From contig UQLI01000001.1 in assembly GCA_900541715.1 (NCBI GenBank), forward strand, positions 124,001-188,000: 64,000 bases of DNA. Direction: 5' to 3'. Under the pieces are notes generated by a model. It worked only from the letters and a program-made list of their open reading frames with translations, did no database searches and had not been told where the DNA came from. This stretch comes from an uncultured Collinsella sp. Its GTDB lineage: Bacteria; Actinomycetota; Coriobacteriia; Coriobacteriales; Coriobacteriaceae. A program made the position numbers and the translations under genes. This document shows positions 54,487 through 62,652 of the stretch, one piece after another (position 1 is the first letter of the stretch; each line of letters begins with the position of its first letter).

Positions 54487-54966
54487 ATGGAGCTGAAGAT
54501 ATCGATCGTGACGTGCTCGGATACGCGCGATCTAGCCCAGGACGAGGCGGGTGCTGCACTCGAGGAACTTATCGAGGCACAGGGCTGGACGGTCGCCTCA
54601 CATGTGGTCGTGCGCGACGACGTCAGCGAGATTGGTGATGCCGTTGTGGAAGCCGCCGATGGGTGCCACGCCAACGTCGTGCTCACCTGCGGCGGTACGG
54701 GGCTTTCGATGCGCGATGTGACGCCCGAGGCGACGCGTGCCGTCTGCGACCGCGATGTGCCGGGTATTGCAGAGGCAATCCGTGCGTACTCGATGACCAA
54801 GACACGCCGCGCCATGCTCTCGCGCGCTATTTGCATGCAACGAGGTCATACACTTGTCGTAAACTTTCCCGGTTCCACGAAGGCCGCCCGCGAAAGCTGG
54901 GAGGCCATAGCGGACCAGCTGGAACATGCGGCCCAGATGACGGCGGGCGGCGGACACGCCAAATAA
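54487..54966 (+). CDS. mogA: Molybdopterin adenylyltransferase (MogA/MoaB family)
   Basis: Adenylates molybdopterin before molybdenum insertion. The 159-residue protein begins MELKISIVTCSDTRDLAQDE and has the family signature LTCGGTGLSMRDVTPEATRA, then VNFPGSTKAARESWEAI. The ATG at 54487 follows TAGGAGG. Functionally paired with moeA just upstream. Confidence 0.93.
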   Translation: MELKISIVTCSDTRDLAQDEAGAALEELIEAQGWTVASHVVVRDDVSEIGDAVVEAADGCHANVVLTCGGTGLSMRDVTPEATRAVCDRDVPGIAEAIRAYSMTKTRRAMLSRAICMQRGHTLVVNFPGSTKAARESWEAIADQLEHAAQMTAGGGHAK

Positions 54967-55056
54967 GCGCACTACCTGCGGCGGAGCGACCTTACGGGCC
55001 GCTCCGCCTTTGTTTTCCGCCGAAGCGACGCCGAGGCGCACGCTAACTCGAAACTA

Positions 55057-55074
55057 TATTCTCTGGCGAGAATA
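55057..55074. promoter_or_regulatory. Inverted repeat upstream of modA, operator candidate
   Basis: TATTCTC (55057-55063) and GAGAATA (55068-55074) are perfect reverse complements separated by TGGC. They lie 96 bases before the modA start in an AT-rich stretch where the promoter should be. The sequence is not the E. coli ModE box, so a different regulator, if any, is implied. Confidence 0.5.
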
Positions 55075-55169
55075 ATTTCTCACTATCATTATTCGCGCAG
55101 AAGTATAATCTGGTTGCAGATTAAAGCCCGCGGTGGGGTACCCGGGCACAAGGTCCGAAAGGGTTGAAT

Positions 55170-56042
55170 ATGTTCGATATGGTTTCTCGCCGCGGATTCG
55201 TCTCGCTTTCTGCTGTCGCCGCTGCCGGCCTTGGTCTTGCCGGCTGCTCGGGCAGCAAGACGTCCGAGCCGGCCGGATCCGATGCCGGTTCTGCTAAGGC
55301 ATCTTCCAAGAAAGCTGTCGAGCTGCAGGTCTTTGCTGCTAACTCCCTCGAGAAGGCCCTTCCCGAGGTCCAGGAGCTCTACACCGACCAGACCGGCACC
55401 ACCTTTGCCGATACGCAGTTTAAGGCCTCCGGCGACCTTGTCGAGCAGATGCGCGCCGGTGCCGCCGTCGACGTGCTCATTACCGCTTCCAAGGGCACCA
55501 TGGATGACGCTGAGACCGCCGAGCTCGCCGACGTCGATACGCGTGAGGACATGTTCGTCAACGACCTCGTGATCATTCGCGCCGAGGGCTCCGACACCAA
55601 GGTCGAGGCCATCGCCGACGTCGCGAATCTGGACGGCAAGATCGCCATTGGCGACGCCAAGACCGTCCCCGCCGGCAAGTACGCCAACCAGGCGCTGGCT
55701 TCCGTGGGCCTTTATACCGGCACCGAGGGCGATGACGGCGAGTATGCGCCCGAGATTGCCGACAAGGTGGCCCTGGCCGACAAAGTTGGTACCGCCGCCG
55801 CCTATGTGTCCACGGGCGACTGCGTGGCCGGTTTTGTCTACAGCTCCGATATCTTCCGCTACGACGGCATCGAGGAGGCCTTCGTATGCCCCGAGGATTC
55901 GCACAAGCCCATCGTGTATCCGGGTGCCGTTGCCGAGAGCTCCGAGCACGCCGACGAGGCCAAGGCGTTCATCGACTTCTGCCTGACCAACAAGAAGGCT
56001 CAGAAGATTTGGGCCAAGTACGGCTTTGAGCTTTCCGCGTAG
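55170..56042 (+). CDS. modA: Molybdate ABC transporter substrate-binding lipoprotein (ModA)
   Basis: Binds molybdate or tungstate outside the membrane. The 290-residue protein begins MFDMVSRRGFVSLSAVAAAG and has a lipobox ending LAGC. The SRRGF stretch resembles a twin-arginine signal, so this may be a Tat lipoprotein. The mature part has LQVFAANSLEKALPEVQE and SGDLVEQMRAGAAVDVLITA, which are ModA family features. The ATG at 55170 follows GAAAGGG. modB overlaps nothing but follows within 70 bases. Confidence 0.93.
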   Translation: MFDMVSRRGFVSLSAVAAAGLGLAGCSGSKTSEPAGSDAGSAKASSKKAVELQVFAANSLEKALPEVQELYTDQTGTTFADTQFKASGDLVEQMRAGAAVDVLITASKGTMDDAETAELADVDTREDMFVNDLVIIRAEGSDTKVEAIADVANLDGKIAIGDAKTVPAGKYANQALASVGLYTGTEGDDGEYAPEIADKVALADKVGTAAAYVSTGDCVAGFVYSSDIFRYDGIEEAFVCPEDSHKPIVYPGAVAESSEHADEAKAFIDFCLTNKKAQKIWAKYGFELSA

Positions 56043-56110
56043 TGCGGCTTGGCGCGATAATTCCATCGCCTTGTGTTTCACTCCGTCCTTGTATTCGCTT
56101 GGAGCTTTTC

Positions 56111-57553
56111 GTGCTTAATAGATTCCGCATGCTTGTCGCCTGTGCTTTGACCTTCGTGCTTTGCTGGGTGCCGGGATTTGCGTTTGCTGGGGACGCTGAG
56201 GACGGGGCCCAGGCTGCTGCGACCGCTCATGGGCTTTCCTATGGGATCGAGGGTTTTGAGCGGTTGGCCAAGGGGACCGCTCGTGCCATGGAGGGCCAGC
56301 CTGAGGGCTACCGGTTTCCCGTTGACGAGGACGTGGACCTTGTAGTGGCGCCTGCTGCCGATCGCGTTGTTGTGTGGATATCGCCCAAGGCGGTCGAGAA
56401 GTATGGATTGGATCCGCAGGACAACGAGTGCGTATCGGGTCTCAAGGCCCTCGTCTGTAAGCTCGACAGCGCAAACTGCATGGGAGGTGCGCAGCTAGGG
56501 GACGTGGATCTTCCTTGGTATGTCACGGCGGAAACAACGTTTGATGCCGGCGGGTATACCTATGGCTTTGACGAGCGCGGTGCGGATGGGGACCGCTATG
56601 TGGTGATTGCATCAGCCTCGGGTGATGCCAAAGGCGGCGCGCGTTGGCTTGATAGCGCTCAAATGGTAGAAGCATCGTCTGTCGTGTTGCGGGATGAGCA
56701 GGGGCCCTTGACCTCTCTGGCTTCCTTATTGGGCGGCATCGACTATCGCCCGTTTTGGGTGTCCATAAAAACGAGCGGCCTTGCCCTGCTGATCTCCTTT
56801 GCGCTGGGCCTGTTCGCCGCGTGGAAGACTATGGGTACCTCGAGCCGCATCAAGGGCTTGTTCGATTCGGTTTTTACGATTCCTATGGTGCTGCCGCCCA
56901 CGGTCTGCGGCTTTCTGCTCCTCATGCTGTTTGGCCGCTCGACCGGGGTGGGCCAGTGGCTGATCGCTCACGGCATCTCGATTGTCTTTACGTGGCCGGC
57001 GGCGGTGATCTCTGCCGTGGTGGTGTCGTTCCCGCTCGTCTATCGTACGGCGCTCGGAGCCTTCGAGAGCCTCGACACACAGATGCTCGATGCGGCGCGC
57101 ACGCTGGGCTGGTCCGAGCGTCGCATCTTTACCAAGCTTATGATGCCGCTTGGCTGGCCCTCGATTGCCGCCGGCACGGTGCTCGCCTTTGCCCGCGCAA
57201 TGGGCGAGTTTGGCTGCACCCTGTTCTTTGCGGGCAACTACGCCGGTATTACGCAGACCATTCCCATCGCCATCTATTTTGAGTGGATGGGCGGCAATAC
57301 GTCGGTGGCCCTCTTTTGGGTCGTGGTCGTAATTGTGTTCAGCTTCCTGGTCATCCTGTTCATCAACATGTACACGGCGCATTCGCAAAAGTATCGCGAG
57401 CTCGGTCTCTCCCGTGCGGAGCGCAAGCAGGCCAAGGAGCTCGTCGGGCAGGGCGATTCGCTCGACCCGGCGGGCGGCGATGCCCTGCGTATCGATCGCG
57501 AGGCGCTGGTCGAGCTTATGCGCGATGATGCGGCGCCGCAGGGAGGTCGATAA
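56111..57553 (+). CDS. modB: Molybdate ABC transporter permease ModB with extra N-terminal extracytoplasmic domain
   Basis: The C-terminal 250 residues are a standard ModB permease: membrane segments and the ABC-coupling loop DAARTLGWSERRIFTKLMMP, and EFGCTLFFAGNYAG. Before it lies about 215 extra residues: a signal-peptide-like start (LVACALTFVLCWVPGFAFA), then a soluble domain with no family I recognise. Ordinary ModB is about 220-230 residues; this is 480. The GTG at 56111 is chosen from GGAG spacing and the signal peptide; in-frame alternatives are 56042 and 56129. Confidence 0.88.
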   Translation: MLNRFRMLVACALTFVLCWVPGFAFAGDAEDGAQAAATAHGLSYGIEGFERLAKGTARAMEGQPEGYRFPVDEDVDLVVAPAADRVVVWISPKAVEKYGLDPQDNECVSGLKALVCKLDSANCMGGAQLGDVDLPWYVTAETTFDAGGYTYGFDERGADGDRYVVIASASGDAKGGARWLDSAQMVEASSVVLRDEQGPLTSLASLLGGIDYRPFWVSIKTSGLALLISFALGLFAAWKTMGTSSRIKGLFDSVFTIPMVLPPTVCGFLLLMLFGRSTGVGQWLIAHGISIVFTWPAAVISAVVVSFPLVYRTALGAFESLDTQMLDAARTLGWSERRIFTKLMMPLGWPSIAAGTVLAFARAMGEFGCTLFFAGNYAGITQTIPIAIYFEWMGGNTSVALFWVVVVIVFSFLVILFINMYTAHSQKYRELGLSRAERKQAKELVGQGDSLDPAGGDALRIDREALVELMRDDAAPQGGR

Positions 57554-57556
57554 GCT

Positions 57557-58627
57557 ATGTCGCTCGTTTTGGATATTAAGAAACGTTATCCCGGGTTTAT
57601 GCTCGACATGCAGCTTGAGGCCGGCGAGGAGCGCGTGGCGCTGCTGGGCGCCTCGGGTTGCGGCAAGAGCTGTACGCTGCGCTGCATCGCTGGCGTGGAG
57701 ACGCCCGACGAGGGCAAGATCGCCGTCAACGGCGTGACCTTTTTTGACTCGGCGGCGGGCATCAACCTGTCCCCCCAGGAGCGAAAATGCGCCCTGTTGT
57801 TCCAAAACTATCAGCTGTTTCCCAACATGACGGTGGCCGATAACGTATGCGCCGGCGTAAAGGATGCGGGCGACGCCGCCGCGCGCAAAAAGCTCGCCGA
57901 GCGCTATCTGGGCATTTTCGGTCTGGCGGATTTTGCCGACCGCTATCCCGCGCGACTCTCGGGCGGTCAGCAGCAACGTGTGGCGCTTGCCCGCATGGTG
58001 GCGGCACACCCGGGCATTTTTATGTTCGACGAGCCCATGAGCGCACTCGATTCCTATCTTAAGAGTGCCCTCGAGCAGAACATGCTCGACCTGTTCGACG
58101 TGTGCAACCGCACCGTGCTCTATGTGAGCCACGACATCGACGAAGCATGCCGCCTCTGCCAGCGCATCTGCGTGATGCACGACGGGCATGTCGAGGAGAT
58201 CGGCTCCGTCGAGGACGTGGTCCGCCGCCCGCAGACGCTGGCGGCGCTGCGCTTGACGGGCTGCAAGAACACAGGCCGGGCGCGCAAGATCGGCGACGAA
58301 GAAGTTGAGGCCCTCGACTGGGGCATGACCTTTAACGTGGGTCGCGAGGTTCCCGATGATGTGGCGTACCTGGGCATTCGCGCAAGCTACTTCCATGTTG
58401 ACAATCGCGCGGAGCGGGGCCGCAACAGCTATGATTTGCACGTGGCCCGTGTGAGCGATTCGCGCTTTGAGCGGCTGGTGCTGCTGGACGTGCCGCGCGT
58501 CGATGCGCCCACACGTCTGCAGTGGAAGGTCAACAAGGTGGGCGTGCCTGTCGACGAGCTGCCGCAAGCAGGCGAGACGCTGCGCATGCATTTTGATGCC
58601 AGCAGGATTCATCTGGTTTGTCGGTAG
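57557..58627 (+). CDS. modC: Molybdate ABC transporter ATPase (ModC)
   Basis: Cytoplasmic ATPase for the molybdate importer. Walker A is LLGASGCGKSCTLR, the signature is [14 protein letters not shown], and Walker B IFMFDEPMSALDSY with VSHDIDEACRL. The C-terminal 120 residues match the size of a regulatory (MOP-like/TOBE) domain but show weak motifs. It is 356 residues long. It starts 3 bases after modB, the last of the modABC operon. Confidence 0.93.
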   Translation: MSLVLDIKKRYPGFMLDMQLEAGEERVALLGASGCGKSCTLRCIAGVETPDEGKIAVNGVTFFDSAAGINLSPQERKCALLFQNYQLFPNMTVADNVCAGVKDAGDAAARKKLAERYLGIFGLADFADRYPARLSGGQQQRVALARMVAAHPGIFMFDEPMSALDSYLKSALEQNMLDLFDVCNRTVLYVSHDIDEACRLCQRICVMHDGHVEEIGSVEDVVRRPQTLAALRLTGCKNTGRARKIGDEEVEALDWGMTFNVGREVPDDVAYLGIRASYFHVDNRAERGRNSYDLHVARVSDSRFERLVLLDVPRVDAPTRLQWKVNKVGVPVDELPQAGETLRMHFDASRIHLVCR

Positions 58628-58634
58628 GGCAGAG

Positions 58635-58670
58635 GGCGGGCTGTCGAGGATTCTCGGCAGCCCGCCGTTT
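58635..58670 (+). terminator. modC terminator
   Basis: Long stem (58635-58648 with 58653-58666, with mismatches) and a GATT loop, then a short T-run (GTTTC), 8 bases after modC. Confidence 0.75.
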
Positions 58671-58833
58671 CGTTCCCTACCGTTCGCCGAATGTAGAATG
58701 GTAATTAATTATCAAGCAAGATAATAATTTATTAAAAGGCAACGGGTACCTCTGTCGTACGAATGTCAACGGTGTTCGCATAGTCGATGACCGTTGATAT
58801 AGTTGACCTCAACTTGTAAAGGAGGGTGCGCAC
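58671..58833 (+). promoter_or_regulatory. Promoter and leader region of the dehydratase-like cluster
   Basis: An AT-rich stretch (58700-58738) gives several -10-like TAATAAT and TTATTA boxes and is the likely promoter. An 8-bp stem (58766-58773 with 58790-58797) lies downstream, before the small ORF. No known riboswitch is recognised. Confidence 0.45.
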
Positions 58834-58902
58834 ATGCCGCAGACGACATACATTCGCCGCGTTGCCGCGCGCGCCCTGTATATGGCTCGGAGCCGCATAT
58901 GA
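58834..58902 (+). CDS. Small leader ORF (22 aa) upstream of the dehydratase-like cluster
   Basis: ORF with a near-perfect RBS (AAAGGAGGG, 7 bases before ATG) encodes a basic peptide beginning MPQTTYIRRVAARALYMARS, with five Arg in 22 residues. An 8-bp hairpin starts inside its last codons and extends past the stop (CGGAGCCG near 58888 with CGGCTCCG near 58915). It ends 159 bases before the first dehydratase-like gene. A regulatory leader or a small protein are both possible; neither is proven. Confidence 0.6.
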   Translation: MPQTTYIRRVAARALYMARSRI

Positions 58903-59061
58903 GCAGGTATGTTCACGGCTCCGGGAGAGACGACACACAACTAAATAATCAGCTACAAAGCAGGTTCCCCAAAATTCCGGGTTTTCGCGCGGTCGGGTTT
59001 TCGCCACCCACCGTGCAGCAATACCGTAGCTATTCATTTTTGGTTCGAGAGGGGAACCGTT

Positions 59062-60345
59062 ATGGCTGAAGAATTTGATTTCCATCCGATGTGGGAGAGC
59101 CTCGGCATGAATCTTGCCGACCACGACATGCTGCTGGGCGCCGTGGGCCAGATGTACGGCGATATGTTCCTGACGCAGAACAATCGCCCCAAGTCCACGT
59201 CCTACCTGGATTTTGTCGCCACCAACATCCACAGCGGCCGTATTAAGGAGATGCTCGACAAGAAGGAGGCCGGCGAGGCCACCAAGATCGTCGGTTCGTT
59301 CTGTGTCTACGTGCCCGAGGAGATTGTGCTTGCCTGTGACGGCATCCCCGTGGGTCTGTGCTCTGGTGCCGATTGGGCAACCGATAAGGTCGAGGAGCAC
59401 CTGCCGCGCAATACCTGCCCGCTTATCAAGAGCTTTGCCGGCTTTAAGTTGGGCGAGGTTTGCCCCTACATTGAGTCGAGTGACCTGGTGGTGGGCGAGA
59501 ACACCTGCGATGGCAAGAAGAAGGCTTATGAGTTTTTTGCCACGCAAAAGAACATGTACGTCATGGATATTCCCAACGTACACGACGAGTCGACGCTCGT
59601 GACCTGGAAGGCCGAGGTCAAGAAGCTCGCCGCCAAGATTGAGGACGAGTGCGGCGTCAAGATTACGCCTGAGCGTCTGAAGGCCGCCATCCACGCCGTC
59701 AATGAGAAGCGCCGTGCCCTGCAGCGCCTTGCTGCCACGCGCACTGCCGACCCGGCGCCCATCAGCGGTCTCGACAGCCTGCTGACCGTTCAGGCCGCCT
59801 TTATGGACGACACGCCGCGTCTGACCGGAGCCATTAACGATATGGCGGCTGAGTGCGAGCAGCGTGTCGAGGCCGGCGAGGGCGTGGCGCCCAAGGGGAC
59901 CAAGCGCATCCTGTACACCGGCACGCCCATGGCCGTGCCCAACTGGAAGCTGTTCAACCTCATCGAGAAGGCCGGCGGCGTCGTGGTGGGCGAGGAGTCC
60001 TGCACGGGTTCGCGCTACTACAAGGATCTGGTCGACGAGTCCGGTGAGACGGTCGACGAGATGCTTGATGCCATCGCCGAGCGCTACTTTAAGATCAACT
60101 GCGCCGTCTTTACGCCCAACAATCAGCGTATGAAGGACATTGTCCAGATGGCCAAGGACCTGCATGCCGACGGTATCGTCGACGTGGCCCTGCAGTTCTG
60201 CACGCTCTACGAGATGGAGTCGTTTGCCGTGGAGAAGGCTGCCGAGGAGGCAGGCATTCCGTTTATGCACATCACGACCGACTACGCCGGCGAGGACGCA
60301 GGCCAACTGCAAACCAGGATTGAGGCTTTCTTGGAAACCATTTAG
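59062..60345 (+). CDS. 2-hydroxyacyl-CoA dehydratase D-component family protein (first of pair)
   Basis: 427-residue protein of the HgdB/FldC/YjiM superfamily, which bind 4Fe-4S or double-cubane clusters and get low-potential electrons from an ATP-driven activase. Seen: [61 protein letters not shown], and [17 protein letters not shown]; the Cys residues are candidates for cluster binding. The ATG at 59082 is also possible; 59062 gives [20 protein letters not shown] with GAGAGGGGAA upstream. With no CoA transferase nearby, a double-cubane-type role is more likely than dehydration of a hydroxyacyl-CoA. Confidence 0.88.
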   Translation: MAEEFDFHPMWESLGMNLADHDMLLGAVGQMYGDMFLTQNNRPKSTSYLDFVATNIHSGRIKEMLDKKEAGEATKIVGSFCVYVPEEIVLACDGIPVGLCSGADWATDKVEEHLPRNTCPLIKSFAGFKLGEVCPYIESSDLVVGENTCDGKKKAYEFFATQKNMYVMDIPNVHDESTLVTWKAEVKKLAAKIEDECGVKITPERLKAAIHAVNEKRRALQRLAATRTADPAPISGLDSLLTVQAAFMDDTPRLTGAINDMAAECEQRVEAGEGVAPKGTKRILYTGTPMAVPNWKLFNLIEKAGGVVVGEESCTGSRYYKDLVDESGETVDEMLDAIAERYFKINCAVFTPNNQRMKDIVQMAKDLHADGIVDVALQFCTLYEMESFAVEKAAEEAGIPFMHITTDYAGEDAGQLQTRIEAFLETI

Positions 60346-60360
60346 GACTATTCGTCCCGG

Positions 60361-60462
60361 CGGCTTCCCCAGGCACCCGATCTTGCCGTTCAAACCGTCG
60401 CTTGCGTACCAAAGTACGCGGCGCTCCTTTTTCACGGCAACCTCGGGCACCTGGGAAAGCCG
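60361..60462. repeat. Structured hairpin element, family B, copy 1
   Basis: Begins 15 bases after the first dehydratase-like gene. Stems: 60361-60373 with 60450-60462 (one mismatch); 60376-60380 with 60443-60447; 60383-60389 with 60434-60440; apical 60404-60409 with 60414-60419. On the minus strand the internal loop is GAAAAAGGA facing GACGGTTTGA. Copy 2 at 61658-61766 keeps the pairing with different stem bases. Confidence 0.82.
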
Positions 60463-60499
60463 TTTCCTTGGTTGGTTAAAAGGTTTGTTAAGGAGTTAT

Positions 60500-61663
60500 A
60501 TGTCGGAATATATTGAGCAGCCGTTGCCGTCCACGTTTGAGGAGTTCAACGAGCAGCGCAAGGCGGCGTTTATTCGCGTCAAGGATTATAAGCAGGCGGG
60601 TAATCGCCTGGTCGGCTTTTTGTGCAGTTATACGCCGCTCGAGATTATCGATGCCGCGGGCGCTGCAAGTGTGGCTCTGTGCGGTACGTCCGATGAGGTG
60701 ATTCCCGAGGCCGAGAAGGTGCTGCCGGCAAATCTGTGTCCGCTCATCAAGTCGACCTACGGTTTTGCCTATTCGCAAAAGTGCCCGTTTACGTACTTTA
60801 GCGACATGATCATCGGTGAGACCACCTGCGACGGCAAGAAGAAGATGTACGAGCTGCTCAACGAGCTCAAGCGTACGCACATTCTGCATCTTCCGCAGGG
60901 CCGCGACCGCGCCTACGAGCGCGAGGGCTGGTACGAGGAGTGCCGCCTGCTCAAGGAGGAGCTCGAGGGCTTCTACGGCATCACGATTACTGACGATGAC
61001 CTGCGCGCTGCCGTCCGTCGTCGCAACCGCTTGCGTGCGGCCCAGCTCGAGATGTTTGCGCTGCAGGCCAACCAGCCGGCGGCCATGAGCGGCGTCGACC
61101 TGATGAGCACCATGTTTGCCGGTACGTTTAGTTTTGATATCGAGGCCTATACGCAGCAGCTGGAGCAAAAGGTTGCCAAGCTGCGCGCTGCGTACGACGA
61201 GGGCGACCGCCCGGTTGCGGCGGATGCCAAGCGCATTCTGATCACCGGTTGCCCGGTGGGCGGCGTGATCAACAAGATCGGCCGTACTATCGAGTCCAAC
61301 GGCGGCGTGGTCGTGTGTATGGACGACTGCTCGGGCGAGCGCACGGCGGCCATGATGATCGACCCGGACGCGCCCGACATTCTGCGCGCCATCGCCGACC
61401 GCTACCTGGACATCAACTGCTCGGTCATGACGCCCAACGACGGTCGTATGGAGAACACGCTGGCCATGTGCGAGAGGTATCACGTCGATGGCGTGGTGGA
61501 AAACGTGCTCCAGGCGTGCCACACCTTTAACGTGGAGAGTGCGCGCATGCAGGAGGCTGTCGAGGGTGCGGGTATTCCGTATATGAAGATCGAGACCGAT
61601 TACAGCAACGGCGACATGGGCCAGATCGAGACTCGCATCGCCGCCTTCATCGAAACCCTCTAG
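60500..61663 (+). CDS. 2-hydroxyacyl-CoA dehydratase family protein (second of pair)
   Basis: 387-residue relative of the preceding gene and probably its partner. Shared landmarks: [47 protein letters not shown]-type [27 protein letters not shown], and [14 protein letters not shown]. It lacks the N-terminal stretch of its neighbour. The ATG at 60500 follows AAGGAG. The last two codons (CTC TAG) lie inside the outer stem of the downstream element. The substrate is unknown. Confidence 0.87.
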   Translation: MSEYIEQPLPSTFEEFNEQRKAAFIRVKDYKQAGNRLVGFLCSYTPLEIIDAAGAASVALCGTSDEVIPEAEKVLPANLCPLIKSTYGFAYSQKCPFTYFSDMIIGETTCDGKKKMYELLNELKRTHILHLPQGRDRAYEREGWYEECRLLKEELEGFYGITITDDDLRAAVRRRNRLRAAQLEMFALQANQPAAMSGVDLMSTMFAGTFSFDIEAYTQQLEQKVAKLRAAYDEGDRPVAADAKRILITGCPVGGVINKIGRTIESNGGVVVCMDDCSGERTAAMMIDPDAPDILRAIADRYLDINCSVMTPNDGRMENTLAMCERYHVDGVVENVLQACHTFNVESARMQEAVEGAGIPYMKIETDYSNGDMGQIETRIAAFIETL

Positions 61664-61766
61664 CTTTCTCAGGCACCGGATCTTGCCCCTCAAACCGTCG
61701 CTTGCGTACCCAAAGTACGCTGCGCTCCTCTTTCGGGGCAATCTCCGGCACCTGAGAAACCTAGAG
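61658..61766. repeat. Structured hairpin element, family B, copy 2
   Basis: Starts within the last codons of the second dehydratase-like gene. Stems: 61658-61673 with 61751-61766 (16 bp, one mismatch); 61676-61680 with 61744-61748; 61683-61689 with 61735-61741; apical 61704-61709 with 61715-61720. Stem bases differ from copy 1 but pair; the loops are nearly identical. On the minus strand the internal loop is GAAAGAGGA facing GACGGTTTGA. Confidence 0.82.
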
Positions 61767-61817
61767 CTAAGGCGCTGAACGCGCCGCTGCCTTTGATGTT
61801 TAGATTGGGAGAGAGCC

Positions 61818-62582
61818 ATGATAGGGATCGGGATCGATATCGGGTCTACGGCGGCTAAGGCTGCTGTGGTCAATGGGGAGGGTTCGGTGGCGTGGACGTG
61901 CGTGCAGCCAACCGGGTTTTCCTCGGTCGATGCGGCCGAGCGTCTGCGCGGCGAGCTTGCCGCGGCTGGCTATGACGTGGCTGCCGACGACGTGCGCGTG
62001 ATCGCGACCGGATATGGTCGTGTTGCCGTGCCCTGTGCGCATAAGGTCGTGACCGAGATTACCTGCCACGGTACCGGTGCCGTGCGCCTGTTTGGTGACC
62101 ACGGCACCGTGATCGATGTGGGTGGTCAGGACACCAAGGTCATTCAGCTTAAAAGTGGCCGCGTGGCCAAGTTTGCCATGAACGACAAGTGCGCCGCCGG
62201 CACGGGGCGCTTTTTGGAGATCATGGCTGACCGCCTAGGCATTTCCCAGCAGCAGATGGCCGACCTGGCGCGTTCCGGCGAGCCCACCAAGATATCCAGC
62301 ATGTGCACGGTCTTTGCCGAAAGTGAGGTCATCAGCCTGATCGGTCGCGGTGAGCCGCGCGAGAACATTGCGCGTGGCGTGATCGACAGCGTGGTCTCGC
62401 GCGTGGCGACCATGGCCGGGCAGGCCGCGGGCGCCCCGTACTACCTGACCGGTGGCCTGTGCGAGAACGCCTTCGTGGTGGAGCGGTTGGGCGAGCTACT
62501 GGGGTTGCCGGTGACCACCTCGCCACAGGCTCGCTTTGCCGGAGCGATCGGCGCGGCGATTCGCGCACAGGCGCTCGATTAA
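61818..62582 (+). CDS. 2-hydroxyacyl-CoA dehydratase activase (BadF/HgdC family ATPase)
   Basis: Homodimeric ASKHA-fold ATPase with one 4Fe-4S cluster that drives electron transfer to its dehydratase or double-cubane partner. The 254-residue protein starts GIGIDIGSTAAKAAVV (phosphate loop 1), has TVIDVGGQDTKVIQL (phosphate loop 2), and the cluster Cys in NDKCAAGTGRFLEI and SSMCTVFAESEV. The ending GGLCENAFVVERL is typical. It follows the paired dehydratase genes and precedes selD. Confidence 0.94.
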   Translation: MIGIGIDIGSTAAKAAVVNGEGSVAWTCVQPTGFSSVDAAERLRGELAAAGYDVAADDVRVIATGYGRVAVPCAHKVVTEITCHGTGAVRLFGDHGTVIDVGGQDTKVIQLKSGRVAKFAMNDKCAAGTGRFLEIMADRLGISQQQMADLARSGEPTKISSMCTVFAESEVISLIGRGEPRENIARGVIDSVVSRVATMAGQAAGAPYYLTGGLCENAFVVERLGELLGLPVTTSPQARFAGAIGAAIRAQALD

Positions 62583-62652
62583 TGCATCGGCCGTGAGCCT
62601 GCATTCATGCGTATACTGGGAGGAAATGATTGACCGATGAGAGGAGGTATCG

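Noticed and set aside
56726..58612. 628-codon minus-strand open frame over modB/modC
   Set aside because: Antisense to two genes with strong family motifs; no RBS or homology of its own.
58732..60450. 572-codon minus-strand open frame over the first dehydratase-like gene
   Set aside because: Same kind of shadow; the plus-strand gene has the conserved Cys motifs and RBS.
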